This document shows positions 15,751 through 23,528 of a stretch of DNA of 35,821 nt, in pieces. Each line of letters starts with the position of its first letter. The stretch's first letter is position 1. Under the pieces are notes generated by a model. That model made no database searches. It was given only the letters and a program-made list of their open reading frames with translations, and was not told the origin of the DNA. The stretch lies in assembly GCA_944389235.1 (NCBI GenBank), contig CALXLO010000001.1, forward strand, positions 90,956 to 126,776, written 5' to 3'. Made by a program: the position numbers and the translations under genes. The stretch is from an uncultured Alphaproteobacteria bacterium (GTDB lineage: Bacteria; Pseudomonadota; Alphaproteobacteria; Rs-D84).

Positions 15751-17799
15751 TTATTGTGAAACTGTATCTGATTCCGCATTTTGATTAGCCGCAATTTCTG
15801 CGTCGCATTTTGGACAAAATTCATGCCGCCCCGGTATATATCCATGCTTTGGACAAATTGAAAATGTCGGGGTCAGTGTCATATATGGAATTTTGTAGTT
15901 TTCAAATATAGTGCGTACAATCTTTTGCGCCGCATCCCCACTGGATACCGGTTCGCCCATATACAGATGCAACATTGTGCCGCCAGTATATTTGCGCTGT
16001 AATTCTTCTTGGTGTTCCAGTGCGACGAACGGGTCGTCGGTATAATTCACCGGTAATTGTGTTGAATTAGTATAGTACGGTGCATCTTTTGTCCCAGCGG
16101 TAATAATATCTGGGAAATTCTTGACATCTGTTTTTGCAAACCGATAAGAGCAGCCTTCGGCCGGGGTTGCTTCTAAGTTATACAAATTGCCGGTTTGTTC
16201 TTGGAATGTTGCCAAGTTTTCGCGTATAAAGTCCATTAAATCCAACACCAGTTTCTTGCCCATTGGTGTAGCAATGTTTTCTTTATCGTTTGTAAAGTTG
16301 CGCACCATTTCATTTGCACCATTTACCCCAATGGTTGAAAAATGATGGTCCCAGTTGCCCAGATAACGACGGGTAAATGGATATAAACCGCGTTCCATGT
16401 TTTTAGTTATTATGCGGCGTTTGATTTCCAGTGAATCACGCGCCAAATCCAGCAAACGCTTTAATTCGCGGAACAGTCCATCACGGTCGCCCTTGTGCGT
16501 ATAGCCCAATCGTGCCAAGTTAATTGTAACAACGCCGATTGAGCCTGTCTTTTCGGCCGAACCGAACAGTCCGCCCCCGCGCTTTAATAATTCGCGTACA
16601 TCCAGACGCAACCGACAGCACATAGAACGAACATCTGTGGGATTCAAATCAGAATTTAGAAAGTTCTGAAAATTTGGTGTCCCATATTTTGCCGCCAAAT
16701 CAAATAAAGGTTTTACATTTGGATGATTCCATGGAAAATCTTTGGTAATATTATATGTTGGAATTGGGAATGTAAACGGACGACCCATGGCATCGCCTTC
16801 GGTCATGACTTCTAAGAAAGCCTTGTTTATCATATCCATTTCGGTCTGTAAATCACCGTATGTAAAGTCCATTTGTTTTTTACCGATAAATGGACGCTGG
16901 GACCTTAAATCTTCGGGACAAGTCCAATCAAATGTGAAATTAATAAATGGCGTTTGTGTCCCCCAGCGACATGGCACAGCACAATTAAATACCAATGTCT
17001 GCATTGCGTTTTTAACATCTTCGTATGACATATTATCAACGCGTACATACGGTGCTAAATATGTATCAACAGACGAGAATGCTTGCGCGCCAGCAAATTC
17101 GTTTTGCAATGTACCCAAGAAATTTACCATGTGCGAAATTGCAGTTGCCATGTGCTTGGCCGGTGCGCATTGCAGATAACCGGGCACGCCATTAAAACCT
17201 TCGTATAACAATTCGCGCAATGACCAGCCCGCACAATACCCCGTTAACCACCCTAAATCATGAATATGAATAGATGCGTTTTTGTGTGCTTCGGCAATTT
17301 CGCGTGGATACAAATTCAGCCAATATTCTGCGGTCACGCGTTCACTGGTGCGTAAAATCAGCCCACCAATAGAATAACCAATATTTGCATTTTCTTTGAT
17401 GCGCCAATTAGAGCCACCGACATATCCATCTATGACTTCGACCGCATCAACATAAGAATCACGAATTTCTGTACGCTTTTGGCGATATATTATATATGCT
17501 TCGGCTGTCTTGTATGCCTTGGCATCCATCAAGGATTGAATAACCATTTCTTGGACATTTTCAACCGTTGGTGTTTTATCTGGGAATGCTGATTCCAGCT
17601 TATTCAATGTGTTCTGCGTTATTATTGCAATTTTTTCATCAGAAATTTCATGTGTAACAGCCACGGCCTTTTTAATTGCGTCATAAATCTTGCGCGAATC
17701 AAAAACAACCGTTTCCCCAGACCGCTTTTGCACAACATTCAGTCGTGTGGTAAGTGTCGGAATAATCTGAATTTTATTATCTGTTTCTGGTGTTGACAT
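15751..17799 (-). CDS. nrdD: Anaerobic (class III) ribonucleoside-triphosphate reductase, large chain lacking the glycyl-radical tail
   Basis: 682 residues. NrdD reduces ribonucleotides to deoxyribonucleotides without oxygen. An ATP-cone occupies about residues 15-110 (VQKRSGETVVFDSRKIYDAI...AEAYIIYRQKR), giving allosteric control. The barrel includes GYLQCAPAKHMATAISHMVNF, FNCAVPCRWGTQTPFINF and VRSMCCRLRLD (about 395), the cysteine regions used in radical transfer, plus TGSIGVVTINL. The end has the zinc site CPKHGY...FCPKC, then about 16 residues and a stop. The usual R-V-x-G-Y radical motif is absent from this chain and is encoded by the next gene. GGGG seven bases before the ATG is the likely ribosome site. 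Expression is probably under NrdR control. Confidence 0.95.
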   Translation of the reverse strand: MSTPETDNKIQIIPTLTTRLNVVQKRSGETVVFDSRKIYDAIKKAVAVTHEISDEKIAIITQNTLNKLESAFPDKTPTVENVQEMVIQSLMDAKAYKTAEAYIIYRQKRTEIRDSYVDAVEVIDGYVGGSNWRIKENANIGYSIGGLILRTSERVTAEYWLNLYPREIAEAHKNASIHIHDLGWLTGYCAGWSLRELLYEGFNGVPGYLQCAPAKHMATAISHMVNFLGTLQNEFAGAQAFSSVDTYLAPYVRVDNMSYEDVKNAMQTLVFNCAVPCRWGTQTPFINFTFDWTCPEDLRSQRPFIGKKQMDFTYGDLQTEMDMINKAFLEVMTEGDAMGRPFTFPIPTYNITKDFPWNHPNVKPLFDLAAKYGTPNFQNFLNSDLNPTDVRSMCCRLRLDVRELLKRGGGLFGSAEKTGSIGVVTINLARLGYTHKGDRDGLFRELKRLLDLARDSLEIKRRIITKNMERGLYPFTRRYLGNWDHHFSTIGVNGANEMVRNFTNDKENIATPMGKKLVLDLMDFIRENLATFQEQTGNLYNLEATPAEGCSYRFAKTDVKNFPDIITAGTKDAPYYTNSTQLPVNYTDDPFVALEHQEELQRKYTGGTMLHLYMGEPVSSGDAAQKIVRTIFENYKIPYMTLTPTFSICPKHGYIPGRHEFCPKCDAEIAANQNAESDTVSQ

Positions 17800-17822
17800 T
17801 TTTATACCCCGATTCTTAAAAA

Positions 17823-17871
17823 ATACAATATATAGTATATATTTTGTCGTTTTGATATCAATATATAGTAT
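17823..17871 (-). promoter_or_regulatory. nrdD promoter overlapped by two NrdR-box-like operators
   Basis: On the minus strand TTGATA (17861-17856), a 16-base spacer and TATACT (17839-17834) form a promoter about 35 bases upstream of the nrdD ATG. Two near-copies of the published NrdR box (acaCwAtATaTwGtgt) cover it: 17823-17838 matches 14 of 16 positions and 17856-17871 matches 12 of 16. They share the core CAATATATAGTAT and lie 33 bases apart, close to three helical turns. This placement fits repression by the ATP-cone regulator NrdR, which is not in the window. Confidence 0.65.
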
Positions 17872-18053
17872 ATCAACTTTTCTAACAACAAATAAAAAGT
17901 AAAAAAATTTTTATTTTTTGCTTTACTTTTTGAAAAGGGGATTTTCTGCGGGGTTGGTCGATATGCGATTCACTTGACTTGCATACTAAACATAATTTTG
18001 TGTCAAAAAAATAGAGAAAAGCCACCAGGAAATGATTCGTTTTTTGTTAAAAA

Positions 18054-18100
18054 ATACAAAATATAGATATTTTTTACGAATCGTATACTATATATTGACA
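18054..18100. promoter_or_regulatory. Second NrdR-box-like pair
   Basis: ATACAAAATATAGATA (18054-18069, 11 of 16 to the box) and ATACTATATATTGACA (18085-18100, 12 of 16 in the opposite orientation) are exactly 31 bases apart, the usual NrdR spacing. The second ends in a TTGACA hexamer (18095-18100) pointing toward the gene at 18176. In such AT-rich DNA chance matches are possible. Confidence 0.4.
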
Positions 18101-18175
18101 AAATATAAATAAAAATTGTCTATTAAATCTGCGGTTGTTGTAGTATAATATCTGGTATAGACCAAGGGGCACATA

Positions 18176-18604
18176 ATGGCACAGCGAAAAAGCAGATATT
18201 TTGATTTAGATTCAGAAATTGCAAGCGTCAGGCAACAAATAGAACATAACAAATCTGAATTGAAAAATAATCATAATGACAGTGCGGACCGTCAAGAAAC
18301 CCGCCAGATACTATTAGAATTGGAAGCGGAACTGTCAGCCTTGATAAGCATGCAAAAGCGCAATTATGCAGATGCCCGCGCAAGATTAGAACAACTGCAC
18401 AAACGCCGTGAATTTTTAGAAGCGCGTTTGGAATATCTGGGTGATAAAATAGATGCGTGTGATTTGAATATGGATTCGGATGTATATGACGCACGCCAAT
18501 GTGCAGATTATGCACGCGATAAAGCCAGATTTTCAGATGAATATAAATCTGTATCATCTGAATTATCACATGTATTAAATCAAATTAAATCACAACATGA
18601 ATAA
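18176..18604 (+). CDS. Coiled-coil protein, unrecognised
   Basis: 142 residues, ATG preceded by AAGGGG at 18163-18168. Nearly the whole chain is charged helix with heptad-like spacing: residues 10-60 (SEIASVRQQIEHNKSELK...LLELEAELSALI) and 65-100 (ARLEQLHKRREFLEARLEYL), then a third helix to the end. There is no signal peptide and no membrane segment. I do not recognise the family. It is divergent from nrdD and may share its control region, but a functional link to nucleotide reduction is not supported by the protein itself. A hairpin follows the stop. Confidence 0.65.
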   Translation: MAQRKSRYFDLDSEIASVRQQIEHNKSELKNNHNDSADRQETRQILLELEAELSALISMQKRNYADARARLEQLHKRREFLEARLEYLGDKIDACDLNMDSDVYDARQCADYARDKARFSDEYKSVSSELSHVLNQIKSQHE

Positions 18605-18629
18605 AAAATGCGGTAAATGGTGCATTTTT
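18604..18629. terminator. Bidirectional terminator-like hairpin
   Basis: AAAAATGC / GCATTTTT stem around GGTAAATGGT, between two converging genes; it overlaps the last bases of both. Confidence 0.6.
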
Positions 18630-19872
18630 ATTTGCAAACAGCAATATATGGTGGCACAGATTTTTCAGAATCTATTTCGCCATCGCCACAATCAAGACAA
18701 TTAAACATTCTGTTTTGTGAGTGTTGGGCATCCATAGGTATACGATTACCTGCAACCGCGGAAACATTGTTCGCGTACGATTGACTGGGGAATCCAAAGT
18801 AAAATGCACGCGATGGACCACTGCATTCACTTTGCGCAGTGGTATAGCATGCAGGATTATTTATTTGTGTCGGGTCTGGCACACATACAGATACGCATGT
18901 ATCCGGATTTACAATCATTTTTTCACAGTCTGTACATGATGTTCGCGAAATGCCAGCTGTTGTACCAACGGCACCAAAACTGGCCCCGATTATAACATTT
19001 TCACATTTTTTCACACTGTCTGTTGCAGATGGGTCGTCAACGCATTCCCATTCCAGTGTCGAATAGTTTAATCGTGCAATTGTTCCACTGGGACATACAG
19101 TTTCAGGAAACGGGTTAACGCATTCCCATACACTGTCAACCAAAACCGCAGTTTGTTGTTCTGCACACAATGGCTTTTTTGCATCGTCGGCGACGCATGC
19201 CTGTAATTCAGAATCCCATATCATGTCGCCACCACAATCTGTTTGCAGATTCAGACCAATACATTGCCACCGACCGAAACGATATGTTTTTATTGTGCCA
19301 ACCGGGCAAATTATATCATTAGCAGCATCTGGGGTTGCCACCGTCGCAGTAATTTCTGCGGGCGGTTCATATTGCGTCATATACACCAGTTGCCCATTTT
19401 CCAGCCCCAGTTCTGTAATAATAGATTCAGGAACACTTTGTGCGTTTGCCAGACCGCCCAACATTATTTTCCCGTCCATATATATGCCAAATGTTCCGGC
19501 ATCTGGAAAGTCGGTTTCTAGTATATCCAGCATATTATTGTAATTAGTATCATTTAATGGACCTGTTGCAGTTATTATATAATAGTATTCGGGCAAGCGG
19601 TTGCGTACACCATCACATTCTGTGATGCGCATATTTGACCCTAAGCATACACGCGCACTGGATATATTATTTTGTTCAATGCAAATATCTTGAAATTCAG
19701 TATCACGAATCTGGGCATTATGTACCGCAGATGCGCATTCTGCAACCGCGCGTAAATCGGACATATTTACAGCATATTCTGTTTCTTGTTCTGGGACGCG
19801 CTGGCTGGGGCTGCTAATCATGTAAAAGCCAACCATAAACACAGCAACTAAAATCATCATAAAAATATTCAT
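18628..19872 (-). CDS. Cys-rich exported or membrane-anchored protein with repeated C-P-x-G-T-I...W-x-C units
   Basis: 414 residues, unrecognised. A single hydrophobic segment (residues 3-20) looks like an uncleaved anchor or pilin-like N-terminus; the rest should lie outside the inner membrane. About 30 cysteines are spread through the chain. Two modules are clear: CPVGTI...W202QC (189-204) and CPSGTI...W275EC (260-277). WEC at 249-251 and DC...WD...AC (212-226) look like degenerate copies. C-x2-C pairs occur at 313-316 and 392-395. Such a pattern implies many disulfides and hence periplasmic or surface exposure. The N-terminal 170 residues look separate. GAGAGAA precedes the ATG. A role in a pilus or adhesin is possible but not shown. 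Confidence 0.6.
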   Translation of the reverse strand: MNIFMMILVAVFMVGFYMISSPSQRVPEQETEYAVNMSDLRAVAECASAVHNAQIRDTEFQDICIEQNNISSARVCLGSNMRITECDGVRNRLPEYYYIITATGPLNDTNYNNMLDILETDFPDAGTFGIYMDGKIMLGGLANAQSVPESIITELGLENGQLVYMTQYEPPAEITATVATPDAANDIICPVGTIKTYRFGRWQCIGLNLQTDCGGDMIWDSELQACVADDAKKPLCAEQQTAVLVDSVWECVNPFPETVCPSGTIARLNYSTLEWECVDDPSATDSVKKCENVIIGASFGAVGTTAGISRTSCTDCEKMIVNPDTCVSVCVPDPTQINNPACYTTAQSECSGPSRAFYFGFPSQSYANNVSAVAGNRIPMDAQHSQNRMFNCLDCGDGEIDSEKSVPPYIAVCK

Positions 19873-19952
19873 TATTCTCTCTTGCGATTTATTAAAAGTC
19901 TAGGTAATATAAGGATAAATTGCAACAGGAAAACATTTATCGCAATTAAAAA

Positions 19953-20444
19953 ATGAAAAAATATTTATTACTTTTATTATTAACGGCATGCGGATTTCAA
20001 CCGCTGTATACTGACCGCGATACAGATATATATATCGCGCCAATCAGTGGCATCAATGGCATAGAATTACGCAACGGGCTGTATGCTAAATTTGGTGGGG
20101 TGCGGGATACAGATGCGCATTATCACTTGAATGTAAATCTGAACGCGCCAGTTACCCAGTACAAAGCACTGGAATCAACGGGTGATGCCACATGGCAAGA
20201 AATTATTTTAACCGCGACATATACATTAACAACAAATGATGGTACGGTTGTTGCGCGTGGTACAGAAAGTGCGTCTGAATCATATACTTTTGTGCGATAT
20301 TTGGTTGCGGCAAATGCGTCATACAATAATGCTGTTCAAAATACTATAAATGTATTGGCAGAAAAAATTGGCACACGCATTATTGCGGAAACATATCGCT
20401 ATGACCAGAACAGTACATCACCAGAAACCACAGACGACAAATAA
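19953..20444 (+). CDS. lptE: LPS-assembly lipoprotein LptE
   Basis: 163 residues. LptE plugs the LptD barrel that inserts lipopolysaccharide into the outer membrane. A very short signal ends in the lipobox LLLTAC, with Cys13 as the lipidated residue, followed by GFQPLY, the classic LptE start. The mature part shows the expected two-helix, four-strand pattern (IAPISGINGIELRNGLYAKF; ILTATYTLTTNDGTVVARGT; YNNAVQNTINVLAEKIGTRI). The stop overlaps the holA start (TAATG), the standard alphaproteobacterial arrangement. Its presence implies that this cell makes lipopolysaccharide or at least retains the Lpt machine. Confidence 0.88.
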   Translation: MKKYLLLLLLTACGFQPLYTDRDTDIYIAPISGINGIELRNGLYAKFGGVRDTDAHYHLNVNLNAPVTQYKALESTGDATWQEIILTATYTLTTNDGTVVARGTESASESYTFVRYLVAANASYNNAVQNTINVLAEKIGTRIIAETYRYDQNSTSPETTDDK

Positions 20445-21433
20445 TGAAATGGAAAGAATCTGATTTTAACAGCGGTATAGAAACAGTCCCCGCACTGTTA
20501 ATTTATGGGCCAGACGCTGGTCAGGTGGATGAATATTGCGACCGCGCAACAGAAAAACTGGAAATAGAAAAAGATAATTTGTTCGCACTGGATTCTAATG
20601 AATTACGGGACAAACAAGATGCGTTGTTCGCAGAAAGTTGCAGTCCGTCTATGTTCGGCGGGCGCAAAATGGTTATAATTTCAAATGCCGGGGACAGCGA
20701 TGCAAAATATATTGCTGATTTAATCAGGCATTCTGGGCTGTGTGCAACTGTTATTGTCAGTGCGGGTGATTTACGCGCCGGTGGCGAATTGCGTACATTA
20801 TTTGAAAATGACGATAAAGCCGCTGCGTTGGCATGTTATACAGATGATGCACGGTCGCTGGCAACACTGATACGGCGTGAATTGTCCGCCGCGGCGGGCA
20901 TTCAACAAATTACCCCAGACGCAATGGCATATATGACATCGCACCTGGGGGGCGACCGTGGCATTACGCGCAGTTTTTTAACAAAAATCGCACTGTATGT
21001 TGACGATAAAAAAATTGTTGAACTGGCAGATGTTGAAAAATGTTTGCCAGATACTGGTGCTGCGAACCTGGATGATTATTTGTATTCATTGACCTGTGGT
21101 CATATTCAACAAACTATGACCGCGCTGGACAGATTATTGTATAATAACGCAGATGCAAATATGCTGGTGCGCATGCTGAATATACATTTCAAAAAATTAT
21201 TAACCGCGGTGGTTGATGGTCAGTTGCCGCGTTTATTCTGGAAAGTTGCAGAAAAATTCAACCAGGCTGTAAAAATATGGCCAGAATCAGAAATTGTTTT
21301 GGTGCTGCGCCGATTAAATGAATTAGAACGGCAAATGCGTACCACTGGTATGCCATCAGAAATATTGCTGCGTGATTTTTCATTAAAATTGGCAATGCGC
21401 ACAATGAAATTGGCTGTCAGACGGAGGAAATAA
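20444..21433 (+). CDS. holA: DNA polymerase III delta subunit
   Basis: 329 residues, the normal length. HolA opens the beta clamp within the clamp loader. Seen: LLIYGPDAGQVDEYC near residue 18 (remnant of a P-loop-like start), MFGGRKMVII (about 72-81), LGGDRGITRSFLTKIALY (about 170-187) and the C-terminal helical domain with LVRMLNIHFKKLL, all typical of delta. It overlaps lptE by one base and carries the map ribosome site (GGAGG) in its last codons, so lptE, holA and map are translated from one message. Confidence 0.9.
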   Translation: MKWKESDFNSGIETVPALLIYGPDAGQVDEYCDRATEKLEIEKDNLFALDSNELRDKQDALFAESCSPSMFGGRKMVIISNAGDSDAKYIADLIRHSGLCATVIVSAGDLRAGGELRTLFENDDKAAALACYTDDARSLATLIRRELSAAAGIQQITPDAMAYMTSHLGGDRGITRSFLTKIALYVDDKKIVELADVEKCLPDTGAANLDDYLYSLTCGHIQQTMTALDRLLYNNADANMLVRMLNIHFKKLLTAVVDGQLPRLFWKVAEKFNQAVKIWPESEIVLVLRRLNELERQMRTTGMPSEILLRDFSLKLAMRTMKLAVRRRK

Positions 21434-21434
21434 A

Positions 21435-22196
21435 ATGCTGTCATCTGTTTATGCACCCAAAGATTTTAAGCGTCTGCGCGTTGTTGGTGATTTAGTCGCA
21501 CGCTGTTTTGATTATATCACCCCATATATACGCGCAGGAATTTCAACGGGTGAAATAGACCGCTTGGTTGCGGGTTTCTTGCACGAAAATGGTGCGCGTT
21601 CGTCTGATTTAGGCTATCAGGGGTATCCGAAAAGTATATGCACATCGGTAAATGATGTTATTGTTCATGGTATCCCCAGTGATGATGTTATATTACACGA
21701 TGGTGATATCGTAAATGTTGATTTAACCGCAGAATACAAAGGATTTCACGGCGACGCATCGCGTATGTTCATGATTGGTAATGTTGCGCCCCGCGCCCGC
21801 GAATTGGTCCAAACATGCCAAGACGCACTGAATGCGGCAATTGCTGTTTGTGGGCCTGGTGTGCCGTTATCGGAAATTGGCAAAACGATTGAATCTGTTG
21901 TTTTACCACATGGTTTTTCAATATCACGCGATTTTGTCGGTCATGGTATTGGCAAAGTTATGCACGACGAACCACAAATTTATCATTTTTATGACAAGTA
22001 TTGGGATAAAGTAAAAATGGTGCCAGGTCTGGTATTTACCATAGAACCAATGATAAACACTGGACGACCAGAATGTAAAATTGATGACGATGGTTGGACT
22101 GCGCGTACAGTTGATGGGGGACTGTCTGCCCAGTGGGAACACACACTGGGGATTACCGAAGATGGTGTAATAATATTTACAGAAAAAATGGTATGA
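21435..22196 (+). CDS. map: Methionine aminopeptidase, type I
   Basis: 253 residues. It removes the initiator methionine from new proteins. All five metal ligands are present: Asp96, Asp107, His170, Glu204 and Glu235, along with His78 in the substrate pocket (VNDVIVHGIP). There is no N-terminal zinc-finger extension, so it is the short type Ia form. The gene begins one base after the holA stop and overlaps radC (ATGA), making it the third gene of the lptE-holA-map-radC operon. Confidence 0.96.
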   Translation: MLSSVYAPKDFKRLRVVGDLVARCFDYITPYIRAGISTGEIDRLVAGFLHENGARSSDLGYQGYPKSICTSVNDVIVHGIPSDDVILHDGDIVNVDLTAEYKGFHGDASRMFMIGNVAPRARELVQTCQDALNAAIAVCGPGVPLSEIGKTIESVVLPHGFSISRDFVGHGIGKVMHDEPQIYHFYDKYWDKVKMVPGLVFTIEPMINTGRPECKIDDDGWTARTVDGGLSAQWEHTLGITEDGVIIFTEKMV

Positions 22197-22879
22197 TTAC
22201 GGACAGCAAAGATTTATCTTTTCATGCCGGCCATCGCCAGCGTTTGCGCCAGAAATTTTTAGAAAACAAACTGGCGGATTATGAATTGCTGGAATTATTA
22301 TTAAGTTTTGTTATTCCGCGTCGCGATGTGCGTCCATTGGCACGCGGACTGATTGCGCGATTTGGCGGTGTTTATCAAGTTTTAACTGCGCCACTAGAAG
22401 ATTTAATTAAATTCACAGGAATCGGGCAAAATACTGCTATATTTATCAAGGCGATTCATCAAATCATGCTTGTTGGATATAAATCTAAATTGGATAAAAC
22501 AACTATTTTTCATGATGAAAAATTATTAATCAATTATTGTACATTAATGCTTAGCGGTAAAACCAAAGAAGAAATACATATTTTATATCTGGATGTTTCA
22601 CAGCGTTTATTGGCAGATGACCTGCATAGTGTTGGCACATCTGATTGGGCGGCGGTATACCCGCGCGAGATATTGAAACGCGCACTGGATTTGAATGCAC
22701 GGTCGGTTGTTATGATGCATAATCACCCGACACCGGGTATATCTTTTTCACAAGAAGATATAGAAATCACAACAAAAGTACAAAATTTGTTGGCAAATGT
22801 TGATATTAAACTGCATGACCATTACCTGGTATCTGGTGGTATTGTATATTCTGCACGAAATATGTTTTTAATTAAATAA
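22193..22879 (+). CDS. radC: RadC family protein (JAMM/MPN domain)
   Basis: 228 residues from the ATG at 22193, which overlaps the map stop codon (ATGA); a longer reading frame would start inside map. An N-terminal helix-hairpin-helix part (LADYELLELLLSFVIPRRDVRPLARGLIARFG, then FTGIGQNTA) precedes the MPN domain with HNHPTPGISFSQED (His176, His178, Asp189), a JAMM-type zinc site. The true role of RadC is unsettled; an old link to DNA repair in E. coli was withdrawn. The last 12 bases overlap tail to tail with the gene on the other strand, with no terminator between. Confidence 0.92.
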   Translation: MITDSKDLSFHAGHRQRLRQKFLENKLADYELLELLLSFVIPRRDVRPLARGLIARFGGVYQVLTAPLEDLIKFTGIGQNTAIFIKAIHQIMLVGYKSKLDKTTIFHDEKLLINYCTLMLSGKTKEEIHILYLDVSQRLLADDLHSVGTSDWAAVYPREILKRALDLNARSVVMMHNHPTPGISFSQEDIEITTKVQNLLANVDIKLHDHYLVSGGIVYSARNMFLIK

Positions 22880-23509
22880 TTCGCGCACATCACATACAGC
22901 CGGCATATTGGTCATATCTGTTTGGATTATCGCATTATTTTTTATTTTATATGTTGTCCGCACGGCTGGACTGGGGGTGTCCCAAGAATCACGCCAATTG
23001 CGCGAAATTTTTGTAATACGAAAATCTGGCGTAAATGAAAATTGCAATTTTTGTAATGCGCATTCAGCGCCTTCGGTGGTGCGGAAACCATCTGGGGTGA
23101 TATTTATAAATCCGTTGTTTGTATTTAATTCAATTGTGTATTCATAATAAAAATGCGGTGTGCCATTTTCATTACGGGTACGCGTAATACGGTCTGGACG
23201 ACCATCGTTATTTATATCATACATAAAAATATCGCGTTCGGCAATGCCTGCACCAAATTCATCCAGCGGAAATTTTGACGATTCTTGGGGGGTACCCAGA
23301 CCGTCTGAAAAACCATCAGACTGTACCGATGTTGGAATATTTTGCGGTTCTGTTATTATTTGTGCATCTGGTGAAGAAACACCCACTGTATCGCCAATCT
23401 TTGGTATCTTGCCCCCAGCCAATATATATATTAACACCGCGATAACAACCAATATTACTATCAGTAAAATATTCAGTGCAATATTCCCAGACTGTTGATT
23501 TTTATACAT
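22868..23509 (-). CDS. Single-pass membrane protein with pilin-like N-terminus, unrecognised
   Basis: 213 residues from the ATG at 23509, chosen over a further upstream start because GGGGGAA lies just ahead and the upstream part would overlap the next gene. The N-terminus is basic, then QQSGNIALNILLIVILVVIAVLIY: a long hydrophobic helix (about 9-29) right after a Gly, similar in style to prepilin-like proteins. A Pro/Ser/Gln-rich linker follows (about 35-80). Next comes a folded part containing YDINNDGRPDRI (D-x-N-x-D-G-x-x-D), a calcium-binding loop of the FG-GAP/VCBS kind, and two late cysteines. It is the third gene of a minus-strand cluster starting at 25573. Function unknown. Confidence 0.6.
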   Translation of the reverse strand: MYKNQQSGNIALNILLIVILVVIAVLIYILAGGKIPKIGDTVGVSSPDAQIITEPQNIPTSVQSDGFSDGLGTPQESSKFPLDEFGAGIAERDIFMYDINNDGRPDRITRTRNENGTPHFYYEYTIELNTNNGFINITPDGFRTTEGAECALQKLQFSFTPDFRITKISRNWRDSWDTPSPAVRTTYKIKNNAIIQTDMTNMPAVCDVRELFN

Positions 23510-23528
23510 TTTGTTCCCCCAAGTTTTA

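Larger units (their letters stand above)
17800..18175. promoter_or_regulatory. 376-bp AT-rich divergent control region between nrdD and the coiled-coil gene
   Basis: No gene is seen. The region holds the nrdD promoter with two NrdR-box-like sites (17823-17871), a very AT-rich hairpin (AAAAAGTAAA / TTTACTTTTT, about 17893-17932), a second NrdR-like pair (18054-18100) and an inverted repeat GATTCGT (18034-18040) / ACGAATC (18076-18082). The stretch 17933-18030 shows nothing I can name. A TATAAT at 18144-18149 may be the -10 of the gene at 18176, although its -35 is poor. Confidence 0.6.

Noticed and set aside
15714-15845. A longer start for the glycyl-radical protein, overlapping the nrdD end, and a programmed frameshift joining the two
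   Set aside because: The extra residues resemble nothing, the nrdD stop lies before the A-rich run, and the ATG at 15713 has a strong ribosome site. Independent translation is simpler.
18628-19872. Shufflon-type PilV tip pilin
   Set aside because: The N-terminal anchor and late cysteines suggested it, but no recombinase, inverted repeats or pilus genes are nearby.
22133-22192. Upstream extension of RadC inside map
   Set aside because: The extra 20 residues lie in another frame of map coding sequence. The ATGA overlap at 22193 gives the normal RadC start.
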